A stretch of 64,000 bases of DNA from Alteraurantiacibacter aestuarii. Its GTDB lineage: Bacteria > Pseudomonadota > Alphaproteobacteria > Sphingomonadales > Sphingomonadaceae. The notes beneath the pieces were generated by a model. That model worked only from the letters and a program-made list of their open reading frames with translations. It did no database searches and was not told the origin of the DNA. Positions 1-8,281 of the stretch are shown here, piece by piece. Position 1 is the stretch's first letter. Each line of letters begins with the position of its first letter. Position numbers and translations under genes: made by a program. The stretch spans positions 124,001 to 188,000 of the forward strand of contig NZ_WTYY01000003.1 of assembly GCF_009827405.1 (NCBI RefSeq). Reading direction: 5' to 3'.

Positions 1-537
1 CACTTCGGCGCGGTAAGCCGCCGCCACATCGGCATAGAACTCATCCATCGTCGGATAGACATCTTCGGGAATGCCCGAACGTCCGGCGCGGAAATGCAGC
101 ATGGACGGCGAGGGAATGGCTACCTTGGCCATATGTCCATCGCTCACCTTGCTGGCCAGGAACTGGTAATCGGCCAGCTGGATCGGCTTTTGATGCCTGA
201 TCTTGCCGTTGATCACCATCACCGGCGGGGCGAATTGCACATCCTTGCCGGCATCGTTCTTGAAGGCTTTCTTCAGCCCGCCCTTTTCCTCCACGCCAGC
301 AAGCTGGAGCAGGAAATCGGTATGGAAGAAATAGCGCCGGAATTCGCCATCGGTAATGGCTTTCAGGCCCAGCCCTTCCTGCCAGGTAACAAGGTCGGCA
401 ATTGCCGCATCCTCGATCTGGCGCAGGTCTTCATAGGAGATATTATTGGCCGCGCGGTGATTGCGTGCTTCAATCACCGATTGCGGACGAAGAAACGAGC
501 CGACATGGTCGGCGCGCGAAGGCAGTTTCGTTGTCAT
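1..537 (-). CDS. MetE-like methyltransferase, partial (3' part outside window)
   Basis: Reading from the ATG at 537, 179 codons are visible before the frame leaves the window. The N-terminus (RADHVGSFLRP, later ITDGEFRR) is that of the YxjG/MetE-C family: cobalamin-independent methionine-synthase-like enzymes of about 370 residues in the UROD/MetE TIM-barrel superfamily, which move methyl groups between folate or methylated donors and thiols. An AGGA-type ribosome site lies just upstream. It is divergent from the PQQ dehydrogenase across 208 bp. Its presence near a tetrahydrofolate-dependent O-demethylase suggests handling of methyl groups released from methoxy-aromatics; that link is inference. 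The true substrate cannot be read from the sequence. Confidence 0.8.
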   Translation of the reverse strand, partial: MTTKLPSRADHVGSFLRPQSVIEARNHRAANNISYEDLRQIEDAAIADLVTWQEGLGLKAITDGEFRRYFFHTDFLLQLAGVEEKGGLKKAFKNDAGKDVQFAPPVMVINGKIRHQKPIQLADYQFLASKVSDGHMAKVAIPSPSMLHFRAGRSGIPEDVYPTMDEFYADVAAAYRAEV

Positions 538-674
538 CTAAAATGTCCTGTCTAAGCAATGATTTGGCTAGACCAGGGTCATAACGCGGGCTCGCGCTCG
601 ACTGGACAAAAGGGCGATAGACCCATTTGCCAGCGCGCTGCAACTGGGAAATTGCGCTTGATCCTGCGCGGCGC

Positions 675-697
675 TTTTGTATGCAAAACTTACAAAA
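675..697. promoter_or_regulatory. Inverted repeat, candidate operator in divergent promoter
   Basis: Perfect 7-bp inverted repeat TTTTGTA (675-681) and TACAAAA (691-697) with a 9-bp spacer, in the shared 208-bp region between the MetE-like gene and the PQQ dehydrogenase. The symmetry and AT-rich arms in a GC-rich genome suit a dimeric regulator site; no regulator gene is adjacent. Confidence 0.35.
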
Positions 698-745
698 TCG
701 CGGCTAAGCGCGAAACATATGGAAATGGGTTGGGAGAGTAGTCCG

Positions 746-2890
746 ATGGCATTGGCAAAATGGATCGCGGCATCATGTGCTGCGCTGGCGCTGGCAGCTT
801 GCGGAGAGGCGGAACCTTCCTTCTCCGGCCCCGCGACGCAAGGCGTGACAGACGCGATGCTGGCCGCTGCGGACGGCAACGAATGGCTCACCTATGGCCG
901 CGATTATGGCGAGCAGCGCTTCAGCCCGCTGACGCAGATCAGCGCCGCCAACGTGGGTGACCTGGGCCTGGCCTGGTATGCCGATCTGGATACCGCCCGC
1001 GGGCAGGAAGCCACTCCGCTGATGCATGACGGCGTGCTCTATGTCTCCACCGCCTGGAGCATGGTGAAGGCCTATGATGCCAAGACCGGTACTCTGATCT
1101 GGGAATATGACCCCGAAGTCCCGCGCGAAACGCTGGTGCGCGCGTGCTGCGATGCGGTGAACCGCGGCGTGGCGCTTTATGGTGACAAGGTGTTCGTGGC
1201 CACGCTGGATGGCCGTCTGGTCGCTCTCGACCAGAAGACCGGCGCCGTGGAATGGACCAGCACGGTGGTTCCCAATCAGGAAGATTACACCATTACCGGC
1301 GCCCCGCGCGTGGCCGGTGGCCGCGTGTTCATCGGCACCGGCGGCGCGGAATATCGCGCGCGCGGCTTCATCGCCGCCTATGACTGGGAGAACGGCGAGG
1401 AGCTTTGGCGCTGGCACACCGTGCCGGGCAATCCCGCTGACGGTTTCGAGAATGATGCGATGGAAATGGCCGCTTCCACGTGGGGCGGCAACTGGTGGGA
1501 ACTGGGCGGTGGCGGCACCGTGTGGGATTCGATTACCTATGACCCGGTGAATGACCTGGTGCTGTTCGGCACCGGCAATGCCGAGCCGTGGAACCCCGCA
1601 GTCAACGATCGCAATGCCGTGGCCAATACGCAGCCCGATACGCAGGGGGACAATCTGTTTACCTCCTCCATCGTGGCACTCCATGCCGACAGCGGCGAAT
1701 ATGCCTGGCACTTCCAGCAGACGCCGGAAGACCGCTGGGACTATGATTCCAATGCCGGGATCACCCTGGCCGACATGACCATAAAGGGTGAACAGCGCCA
1801 CGTGGTGCTGCACGCCCCCAAGAACGGCTATTTCTACGTTCTGGATGCGGCCAGCGGCGCATTCATTCAGGCCGAGGCGTGGACCGCACTCAACTGGTCC
1901 ACCGGCATCGATCCGGTCACCGGCAAGCCCGAAATCAATCCGCAGGCCCGCTATGAGCTGACCGGAGAAACCTGGACCGGCCTTCCCGGTGCAGCCGGCG
2001 CGCACAGCTGGCAGCCGATGAGCTATTCGCCCGATACCGGCCTGGTCTATATTCCTGCCAACCTCACTGCATTCCCCTATCGCGCAGCGGGCGATGACTG
2101 GGAGCCGAGCGCGCTTGGCTTCCAGACCGGGATTGACGGCGCCGGCACTGCCATGCCGGCCATTCCAGAAATCCGCCAGGCTGCTCTCGATGCCACCACC
2201 GGCGCGCTGGTCGCGTGGGATCCGGTGGCCGGACGCGAGGCATGGCGTCACGATTACATAGGCCCGTGGAACGGCGGCACGCTGGCGACGGCGGGCAATC
2301 TGGTGTTCCAGGGCAGCGCAGGCGAGCAGTTCGCGGCGTTCAATGCAACATCAGGTGAGCGGCTGTGGTCCTTTGCCACGCAGAGCGGGGTGATGGCCGC
2401 ACCGATGACCTATGCCATCGACGGCGAACAATATGTCGCCGTTCTGGTGGGCTGGGGCGGCATCTGGGATATCGCGCCCGGCGTGATGACCGCCAAGTCA
2501 GGCCGTCCGCGCAATATCAGCCGCCTGATGGTGTTCAAGCTGGGCGCTACCGGGCAACTGCCCGCACCGCCTGCGCTGGCTGAGATGGTCCTCGATCCGC
2601 CCGCCTTTACCGGTACGCCCCAGCAGGTCGCCGCAGGGGCGCAAAGCTATGGCCGTTACTGCGGCGCCTGCCACGGCGATGCCGGCATCGCCGGTGCGCT
2701 CAATCCCGACCTGCGCCATTCGGGTGCAATCGGCGATGGCGATGTCATGCGCATGGTGCTGATCGATGGCGCGCTGCATGAACGCGGCATGGTGTCCTTT
2801 GCATCGGTGCTGAACGCCGATGATGCAGAGAACATCCGCCAGTATCTGATCAGTCGCGCCAATGAGGACAAGGCGCTGGAGAATCGCTGA
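746..2890 (+). CDS. PQQ-dependent alcohol dehydrogenase with C-terminal cytochrome c (quinohaemoprotein), lipoprotein-like
   Basis: 714-residue periplasmic quinoprotein that oxidises primary alcohols and passes electrons through PQQ to its own haem. The start at 746 gives a lipoprotein signal (ALALAACGE, lipobox LAAC) and has GGAGAG upstream; a TTG at 677 is also in frame but adds a non-signal extension. Visible landmarks: adjacent cysteines C134-C135 (RACCDAVNRG) forming the ring over PQQ, metal ligands E202 (GGAEYRARG) and N278 (GTGNAEPWN), catalytic D332 in RWDYD, and a cytochrome c domain with CGACH at 639-643. The Asp two residues after the catalytic Asp (D334) is the position that, in methanol dehydrogenases, marks lanthanide-dependent enzymes. 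It probably supplies the aldehyde for the dehydrogenase gene downstream. Confidence 0.93.
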   Translation: MALAKWIAASCAALALAACGEAEPSFSGPATQGVTDAMLAAADGNEWLTYGRDYGEQRFSPLTQISAANVGDLGLAWYADLDTARGQEATPLMHDGVLYVSTAWSMVKAYDAKTGTLIWEYDPEVPRETLVRACCDAVNRGVALYGDKVFVATLDGRLVALDQKTGAVEWTSTVVPNQEDYTITGAPRVAGGRVFIGTGGAEYRARGFIAAYDWENGEELWRWHTVPGNPADGFENDAMEMAASTWGGNWWELGGGGTVWDSITYDPVNDLVLFGTGNAEPWNPAVNDRNAVANTQPDTQGDNLFTSSIVALHADSGEYAWHFQQTPEDRWDYDSNAGITLADMTIKGEQRHVVLHAPKNGYFYVLDAASGAFIQAEAWTALNWSTGIDPVTGKPEINPQARYELTGETWTGLPGAAGAHSWQPMSYSPDTGLVYIPANLTAFPYRAAGDDWEPSALGFQTGIDGAGTAMPAIPEIRQAALDATTGALVAWDPVAGREAWRHDYIGPWNGGTLATAGNLVFQGSAGEQFAAFNATSGERLWSFATQSGVMAAPMTYAIDGEQYVAVLVGWGGIWDIAPGVMTAKSGRPRNISRLMVFKLGATGQLPAPPALAEMVLDPPAFTGTPQQVAAGAQSYGRYCGACHGDAGIAGALNPDLRHSGAIGDGDVMRMVLIDGALHERGMVSFASVLNADDAENIRQYLISRANEDKALENR

Positions 2891-2927
2891 GCGCGGCGCT
2901 TGTCTGGCGCGCAAATTCGGTTCATCG

Positions 2928-2939
2928 TAACGATCGTTA
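2928..2939. promoter_or_regulatory. 12-bp palindrome TAACGATCGTTA
   Basis: Perfect palindrome 88 bp upstream of the aldehyde dehydrogenase start, in the 136-bp gap after the PQQ dehydrogenase. It is AT-richer than its surroundings and is a plausible operator for the catabolic operon; no binding protein can be named. Confidence 0.35.
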
Positions 2940-2947
2940 GCTTGGCC

Positions 2948-2970
2948 GCGCACGCATAGGCAGCGTGCGC
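2948..2970. terminator. Hairpin with 8-bp stem (terminator or operator)
   Basis: GCGCACGC (2948-2955) and GCGTGCGC (2963-2970) form a perfect stem with a 7-nt loop, 58 bp after the PQQ dehydrogenase stop. Only a weak T-rich stretch follows, so intrinsic termination is possible but not clear; it could equally be a regulator site. Confidence 0.35.
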
Positions 2971-3026
2971 CGCCTCTGTTAGATTGTTCGGCAAATAGAT
3001 TCGTTTCGGAGAAGGAAAACCCGCCC

Positions 3027-4541
3027 ATGAATGAAGTGACCACTATCGATCGCACCCAGCGCGAATATTCGGCTGCCGTGAAGAAGGCCCTGGCCCGCAA
3101 GCCGCAGCTGTTCATCAATGGCGAGTGGGTCGACAGCTCCGGCGATGCGACCATCGATGTCGAGGATCCGTCCTCGGGCAAGGTCGTCTCCAGCTTCGTG
3201 GAAGCGACCGACAAGGACGTGGACCGGGCCGTGGCCGCTGCCCGCGTTGCCTTTGATGATGAGCGCTGGCGCGGCATGCCGCCGATCGCGCGCGAAAAGA
3301 TCATGCACCGTCTGGCCGACCTGATCGAAGCCCATGCCGACGAATTCGCCGAGCTGGAAGCCATCGACGTGGGCAAGCCAAAGGGCATGGCCGCAATGAT
3401 CGACGTGCCCGGCGCCGTCGCCCACATCCGTTACATGGCTGGCTGGGCCGGCAAGATCAACGGTGAGACGATTGCCCCCTACACCATGCCCGGCGGCATG
3501 ATGTTTGCCTATACGCTGAAGGAGCCGGTGGGGGTGTGCGCGCAGATCGTGCCGTGGAACTTCCCGCTGCTGATGGCCTGCCTCAAGATCGCCCCGGCGC
3601 TGGCCGCTGGCTGCACCACCATCCTCAAGCCTGCCGAACAGACCAGCCTGACCGCGCTGCGTCTGGCCGACATGGTGATGGAAGCCGGCATTCCCGCTGG
3701 CGTGGTCAACATCATCACCGGCTATGGCCACACCGGCGGTGACCGTCTGGTCAAGCACCCTGACGTGGACAAGGTGGCCTTCACCGGCAGCACCGAAATC
3801 GGCAAGCTGATCAACAAGAACGCCACCGATACGCTCAAGCATGTGACCCTGGAACTGGGCGGCAAGAGCCCGGTTGTGGTGATGCCCGATGTCGACGTGG
3901 CCGAAACCGCACCCGGCGTCAGCCAGGCGATCTTCTTCAACTCGGGCCAGGTGTGCGTCGCCGGCTCGCGCCTCTATGCGCACAAGAGCGTGTTCGACAA
4001 GGTGGTGGAAGGCATGGCCGAAACCGCCGAATTCTGGGCACCGCGGGCCAGCCTTGATCCCACCGCCCACATGGGCCCGCTGGTCTCTGCCGAACAGCAC
4101 GAACGCGTGATGGGCTACATCGATGCCGGCAAGCGCGATGGCGCTTCGGTACTGATGGGCGGCGATGTGCCGTCCAGCGATGGCGGCTATTACGTCAACC
4201 CCACCATCCTCACCGATGTGAACCCGCAGATGAGCGTAGTGCGCGAGGAAATCTTCGGCCCGGTGGTGGTCGCCCAGCGTTTTGACGACATCAACGATGT
4301 GGTGAAGGAAGCCAATGACACGCAATACGGCCTCGCCGCCGGTGTGTGGACCAAGGACGTTTCCGCCGCCCATCGCATCGCCAGCAAGCTGCAGGCCGGC
4401 ACGGTGTGGATCAACTGCCACGCCATGATCGACACCGCCATCCCGTTCGGCGGCTACAAAGAATCCGGCATCGGCCACGAACAGGGCCGCCTGGGCCTTG
4501 AGGCTTATCTGGAAACCAAGGCAGTCATGATGAAGCTGTGA
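3027..4541 (+). CDS. NAD(P)-dependent aldehyde dehydrogenase
   Basis: 504-residue member of the ALDH superfamily, full length (usual 480-510), oxidising an aldehyde to its acid in the cytoplasm. Seen directly: NAD-binding FTGSTEIGK, general base E276 in LELGGKSP, and catalytic nucleophile C310 in NSGQVCVAG, followed by the EEIFGPVV signature. A GGAGAAGGA ribosome site precedes the ATG. First gene of a five-gene plus-strand run (ALDH, amidohydrolase, SDR, MDR, dioxygenase) and the natural next step after the upstream alcohol dehydrogenase. The nearest family flavours are phenylacetaldehyde/betaine-aldehyde types; the substrate is not determined. Confidence 0.93.
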   Translation: MNEVTTIDRTQREYSAAVKKALARKPQLFINGEWVDSSGDATIDVEDPSSGKVVSSFVEATDKDVDRAVAAARVAFDDERWRGMPPIAREKIMHRLADLIEAHADEFAELEAIDVGKPKGMAAMIDVPGAVAHIRYMAGWAGKINGETIAPYTMPGGMMFAYTLKEPVGVCAQIVPWNFPLLMACLKIAPALAAGCTTILKPAEQTSLTALRLADMVMEAGIPAGVVNIITGYGHTGGDRLVKHPDVDKVAFTGSTEIGKLINKNATDTLKHVTLELGGKSPVVVMPDVDVAETAPGVSQAIFFNSGQVCVAGSRLYAHKSVFDKVVEGMAETAEFWAPRASLDPTAHMGPLVSAEQHERVMGYIDAGKRDGASVLMGGDVPSSDGGYYVNPTILTDVNPQMSVVREEIFGPVVVAQRFDDINDVVKEANDTQYGLAAGVWTKDVSAAHRIASKLQAGTVWINCHAMIDTAIPFGGYKESGIGHEQGRLGLEAYLETKAVMMKL

Positions 4542-4560
4542 TGCGCTGAAACGCGATTGG

Positions 4561-4595
4561 GGCCCGCCTTCGGCATTGCCGGGGCGGGCCTTTTC
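4561..4595 (+). terminator. Rho-independent terminator/attenuator after aldehyde dehydrogenase
   Basis: GGCCCGCC (4561-4568) pairs with GGCGGGCC (4583-4590), enclosing a smaller inner hairpin, and is followed directly by TTTTC. It lies only 42 bp before the next gene of the same run, so it may attenuate rather than end transcription. Confidence 0.65.
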
Positions 4596-4636
4596 GTGTT
4601 CAGCCTCACAGGACAAATTTGCAGCAGGAAATCGCC

Positions 4637-5509
4637 ATGCCCATCGACCTCACCAAGATCCGCGCCATCGACATGCATGTGCATGCGGAAGTCAGCTGCC
4701 ACGATCCCGAAGATCCGATCATGGGCAAGTTCTTCGATGCCGCCAGCACCTATTTCAAGGCGCCGCGCGAACGGCCAAAAATGCCCGAGATCATCGAGCT
4801 TTACCGTGAGACGCAGATCGCCTTCGTGATGTTCACCGTCGATTGCGAAAGCGGCATGGGGGCCAAGCGCGTCTCCAATTACGAGGTGGCGGAGCTGGCG
4901 AACAAGAATGACGATATCTGCATTCCCTTCGCCTCCATCGATCCGCACAAGGGCAAGTATGGCGCGCGCGAGGCGCTCGACCTGATCGAGAACCACGGGG
5001 TCAAGGGCTTCAAGTTCCACGGCATCGCCCAGAATGCCCATCCGGCGGACCAGATGGGCTATCCGATTTACGAGGTGATCAACGAATACAAGCTGCCCGC
5101 CATCTTCCACACCGGCCATTCCGGCATGGGAACGGGGATGCGCGGCGGCGGCGGCATGCGGCTGAAATTTGGCGAGCCAATGCTGATCGATGATGTCGCG
5201 GTGGATTTCCCCGACATGAAGATCATCCTTGCCCACCCCAGCTGGCCCTGGGTTGACCAGAGTCTGTCGATGGCGCTGCACAAGACCAACGTGTTCATCG
5301 ACCTGAGCGGCTGGAGCCCCAAGTACTTCCCGCCGCAGGTGATCCAGCACGCCAATACGCAGCTGAAGAAGAAGATGCTGTTCGGCACCGATTTCCCGCT
5401 GATCCACCCGGACAAGTGGATCGCCGCAGCCAAGGAAGTTGGCTTCCGCGAGGAAGTGATGCCCGGCATCATGAAGGACAATGCCGCGCGGGTGCTGGGG
5501 CTGGCCTGA
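4637..5509 (+). CDS. Amidohydrolase-related metal-dependent hydrolase/decarboxylase (PF04909 type)
   Basis: 290-residue TIM-barrel enzyme of the ACMSD/resorcylate-decarboxylase branch of the amidohydrolase superfamily. The N-terminal metal motif HxH is at DMHVHAE (about residues 12-18); further conserved blocks are the histidine in FHTGHSG, LAHPSWPW and the catalytic Asp region FGTDFPLIHP. CAGGAAAT just upstream supports the ATG at 4637 over an in-frame TTG at 4619. Members of this branch hydrolyse or non-oxidatively decarboxylate aromatic or ring-cleavage acids, which fits a step after the aldehyde dehydrogenase in the same transcription unit. The exact reaction is inferred. Confidence 0.82.
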   Translation: MPIDLTKIRAIDMHVHAEVSCHDPEDPIMGKFFDAASTYFKAPRERPKMPEIIELYRETQIAFVMFTVDCESGMGAKRVSNYEVAELANKNDDICIPFASIDPHKGKYGAREALDLIENHGVKGFKFHGIAQNAHPADQMGYPIYEVINEYKLPAIFHTGHSGMGTGMRGGGGMRLKFGEPMLIDDVAVDFPDMKIILAHPSWPWVDQSLSMALHKTNVFIDLSGWSPKYFPPQVIQHANTQLKKKMLFGTDFPLIHPDKWIAAAKEVGFREEVMPGIMKDNAARVLGLA

Positions 5510-5547
5510 ACCTTCGCGGCGATAATGAAAAAGGGAAGAGGGTAGCA

Positions 5548-6294
5548 ATGGACTTTGGCGGCAAGCATATCTGCGTCACCGGCGCATCATCGGGCATCGG
5601 CCTGGTGGCGGCGAAAATGCTGGTGGAGCGCGGTGCGCGCGTCTCGCTGCTGGCCCGGCGCAAGGACGTGCTGGACGAAGTGTGCAGCGAACTGGGCACC
5701 AATGCCGCAGGCTTTGCCGCCGATGTGGGTGACAAGGCCGCACTTGAAGGCGCGCTGGATGCCGCTGCGGCCCATTTCGGACCCGTTGAGGCGCTGTTCG
5801 CCAATGCCGGTCTGACCGGCGGCTTCACCCCCTTCACCGCTTTCGACCCGGAGGTTTTTGCAGAGACGATCAAGGTCAATCTGACATCGGTATTCTGGGC
5901 CGCGCAAAAGGTGCTCCCTGCCATGATCGAGGCGGGCAAGGGCTCCATCCTCGTCACCGGCTCCATGGGATCGAAGCGCGGCATGGCGATGAACCCGGCC
6001 TATGTCTCCTCCAAGCATGGCGTGCTGGGCCTGACCCGCGCGATTGCGGTGGAGATGGCCCCGCATAATGTCCGCGCCAATTGCATCATCCCCGGTTTCA
6101 TCCGTACAGAGGCCCTGGACCGTATTCCCACCGAGCAGAAGGGCAGGATAGAAGCCCGCATTCCCCAGCGCCGCATGGGCAGCCCGGAGGAACTGGCCGA
6201 AGTCGCCTGCTTCCTGCTGTCCGATGCCGCCAGCCATGTCACCGGCCAGGACTGGGCCGTGGATGGCGGCGTGCTGGAATCGATTGAAGTTTAA
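5548..6294 (+). CDS. Short-chain dehydrogenase/reductase (SDR)
   Basis: 248-residue classical SDR with Rossmann motif TGASSGIG (about residues 11-18), NAG, and the catalytic Ser with YVSSK. It ends in the VTGQDWAVDGG signature common to FabG-like SDRs. The ATG at 5548 is preceded by GGGAAGAGGG; an upstream in-frame GTG lies inside the previous gene. Third gene of the catabolic run, 38 bp after the amidohydrolase and 17 bp before the MDR gene. It probably oxidises or reduces a hydroxyl/keto intermediate. Confidence 0.9.
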   Translation: MDFGGKHICVTGASSGIGLVAAKMLVERGARVSLLARRKDVLDEVCSELGTNAAGFAADVGDKAALEGALDAAAAHFGPVEALFANAGLTGGFTPFTAFDPEVFAETIKVNLTSVFWAAQKVLPAMIEAGKGSILVTGSMGSKRGMAMNPAYVSSKHGVLGLTRAIAVEMAPHNVRANCIIPGFIRTEALDRIPTEQKGRIEARIPQRRMGSPEELAEVACFLLSDAASHVTGQDWAVDGGVLESIEV

Positions 6295-6311
6295 GAACTG
6301 GAGAACATAAA

Positions 6312-7313
6312 ATGCGCGCATGGATGTTGCCCGCCGGGTCAGACGGTTTCGACAAACTTTACATACAGGACCTGCCCGATCCCGTGGCAGGCCCGGGCGA
6401 AGTGCTGATCGCACCGCAGGCATGGACGATCAATTACCGCGATTTCGCCGTTGCCAGCGGCAAGTATTTCGGCGGCGCGCTGAAGCAGCCGTCCATCCCC
6501 CTGTCAGATGGCGCAGGTGAAGTTGTTGCCGTGGGCGAAGGCGTCACCAGCGTGGCCGTGGGTGACCGCGTTCAGGGCAGCTTCTTCCTCGACTGGGTTG
6601 ATGGCCCGATGGTGATGGGCCGCGCCCTGGGTGATGGCATGGGCCCCGGCATGTTGGCCGAACTCGTCGTGCTGCCCGAACAGGGCGTGGTGAAGATCGC
6701 CGAAAGCCTCGATTATTCGCAGGCTGCCTGCCTGCCTTGCGCCGGCGTGACGGCGTGGAACGCGCTGACGCGTGGCCGCATGGTCAGGCCGGGAGACAAG
6801 GTGCTGGTGCTGGGCACCGGCGGCGTCTCGATGATCGCGCTGCAACTGGCCAAGGCGATGGGCGCAGAAGTCATCTGCACCTCCTCCAGCGATGAGAAGC
6901 TGAGCCGCGCCAAGAACCTGGGTGCGGATCACCTGATCAATTACAAGACCACTCCCGACTGGGGCGCGGCGGTGAAATCGCAGTTCGGCGGCGCCAACCA
7001 GGTGGTTGAAGTCGGCGGTGTGGGCACGCTGGCCCAGTCGATGCAAGCGCTCGCCAACGAAGGCGAGATCGCGCTGATCGGCGTGTTGTCTCAGGGCGAA
7101 CCGCCCAGCCCGCATGCGCTGATGATGACCGGCGGCACGCTGCGCGGTATCTTCGTCGGGTCGGCCGAGATGGCGCGTGACCTGAACGACTTTATCGACA
7201 GCAACGAAATCGAGCCGCCGATTGGTGGACGCTTCAGCTTCGACAAGGCGGCCAAGGCCTATGCCCATGCATGGGGTCCCGACAGCTTCGGCAAGACGGT
7301 GATCGAACTTTAA
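6312..7313 (+). CDS. Zinc-free medium-chain dehydrogenase/quinone-oxidoreductase-like protein
   Basis: 333-residue MDR protein. The N-terminal catalytic fold has NYRD where zinc-dependent alcohol dehydrogenases place their zinc cysteine, and no four-cysteine structural zinc loop is present, so it belongs with the quinone-oxidoreductase/enoyl-reductase-like MDRs that use NADPH without metal. The nucleotide-binding motif is LVLGTGGVSMIALQLAK. It follows the SDR by 17 bp and precedes the dioxygenase by 36 bp, so it is very likely co-transcribed. It could reduce a conjugated double bond or quinone intermediate. Confidence 0.88.
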   Translation: MRAWMLPAGSDGFDKLYIQDLPDPVAGPGEVLIAPQAWTINYRDFAVASGKYFGGALKQPSIPLSDGAGEVVAVGEGVTSVAVGDRVQGSFFLDWVDGPMVMGRALGDGMGPGMLAELVVLPEQGVVKIAESLDYSQAACLPCAGVTAWNALTRGRMVRPGDKVLVLGTGGVSMIALQLAKAMGAEVICTSSSDEKLSRAKNLGADHLINYKTTPDWGAAVKSQFGGANQVVEVGGVGTLAQSMQALANEGEIALIGVLSQGEPPSPHALMMTGGTLRGIFVGSAEMARDLNDFIDSNEIEPPIGGRFSFDKAAKAYAHAWGPDSFGKTVIEL

Positions 7314-7349
7314 GAGCAGGCCCGCGAAACGGGGCGAGGGAGAAGACCA

Positions 7350-8249
7350 ATGTGGGAAGTGCGCGTCACACCGGCGGGCGGATTCGACAATCATGCCGAG
7401 CCCTCCCCCCATTTCGAAACGCTGCCGCTGTCGGGCGCGATGGGGGCCGAAATTGCCGGCGTGCGCCTGACCGGTCTATCGGACGAGGCCTTTGCCGATT
7501 TCCGTGCGGCGCTGTGCCGCCACAAGATGCTGTTCCTGCGCGATCAGCACCTGAGCCACGCAGAGCATGAGGAATTCGCTGCACGCCTCGGCCCGTTTGC
7601 AGTGGATGCCTATACCCAGGGCGTTCCCGGCCACCGCGAGGTGCACCCGATCATCAAGGAAGCGGACGAAGTCACGCCCAGCCTGTTTGGCGGCGGCTGG
7701 CATACGGACAGCCCGTTCCTGCCCGAACCGCCCAGCTTCACCACCCTGCGGCAGATCGAAGGCCCGCCCTATGGCGGCGATACCAGCTGGACCAATTGCG
7801 CGCTGGCTTTCCGCCATCTGAGCAAGACCTATCAGGATATGCTGCGCGGCCTGCGCGTGCATATGTCCGCCGCCAACAACTATGCCACGCAGAACAAATT
7901 GCGCGGCGAGGCGATCGGCTTTGGCGATGCGGCCAAGCACGAGCAAGGGATGAAGGGCAGCTTCCACCCGCTGGTGCGCACTCACCCGGAAACGGGCGAG
8001 GAATCGCTGTATATCTGCGATACCTACACTGTGGGAATCGAAGGCATGACCACGCATGAGGCCAAGCCGCTGGTCGATTATCTGGTGCAGCACACCACGC
8101 AAATGGCCTTCACCTGCCGCCTGCGCTGGCAGCCCGGCATGGTCGCCCTGTGGGACAACCGCGCCACCATGCACCTGGGGCCGAACGATTATGACGGCTG
8201 GCGGCGGGAGATGTACCGGACGACGACGGCAGGGGGTGTGCCGGTTTGA
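7350..8249 (+). CDS. TauD/TfdA-family Fe(II)/2-oxoglutarate dioxygenase
   Basis: 299-residue full-length member of the TauD/TfdA family. The facial triad is visible as HxD in WHTDSPF and the distal His in ATMHLGP; the conserved 2-oxoglutarate-binding Arg follows in RREMYRTT. These enzymes hydroxylate next to a heteroatom and so cleave taurine, aryloxyacetates and similar ethers or sulfonates. GGGAGAAG precedes the ATG. As the last enzyme of the five-gene run it suggests oxidative removal of an ether or related group from the substrate (inference). Confidence 0.9.
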   Translation: MWEVRVTPAGGFDNHAEPSPHFETLPLSGAMGAEIAGVRLTGLSDEAFADFRAALCRHKMLFLRDQHLSHAEHEEFAARLGPFAVDAYTQGVPGHREVHPIIKEADEVTPSLFGGGWHTDSPFLPEPPSFTTLRQIEGPPYGGDTSWTNCALAFRHLSKTYQDMLRGLRVHMSAANNYATQNKLRGEAIGFGDAAKHEQGMKGSFHPLVRTHPETGEESLYICDTYTVGIEGMTTHEAKPLVDYLVQHTTQMAFTCRLRWQPGMVALWDNRATMHLGPNDYDGWRREMYRTTTAGGVPV

Positions 8250-8281
8250 GAACCGGAATCTGATTTGGGGGGAGTGAAGAC

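Noticed and set aside
773-2251. Long open frame on the minus strand (492 codons) opposite the PQQ dehydrogenase
   Set aside because: Mirror of GC-rich codon bias; protein is low-quality His/Gly/Ala-rich with no domain, and the plus-strand gene is certain.
4561-4595. Riboswitch before the amidohydrolase gene
   Set aside because: The structure is a simple nested hairpin with a T run; no known aptamer features.
2979-4616. 545-codon minus-strand frame opposite the aldehyde dehydrogenase
   Set aside because: Antisense shadow; no ribosome site and no recognisable domain.
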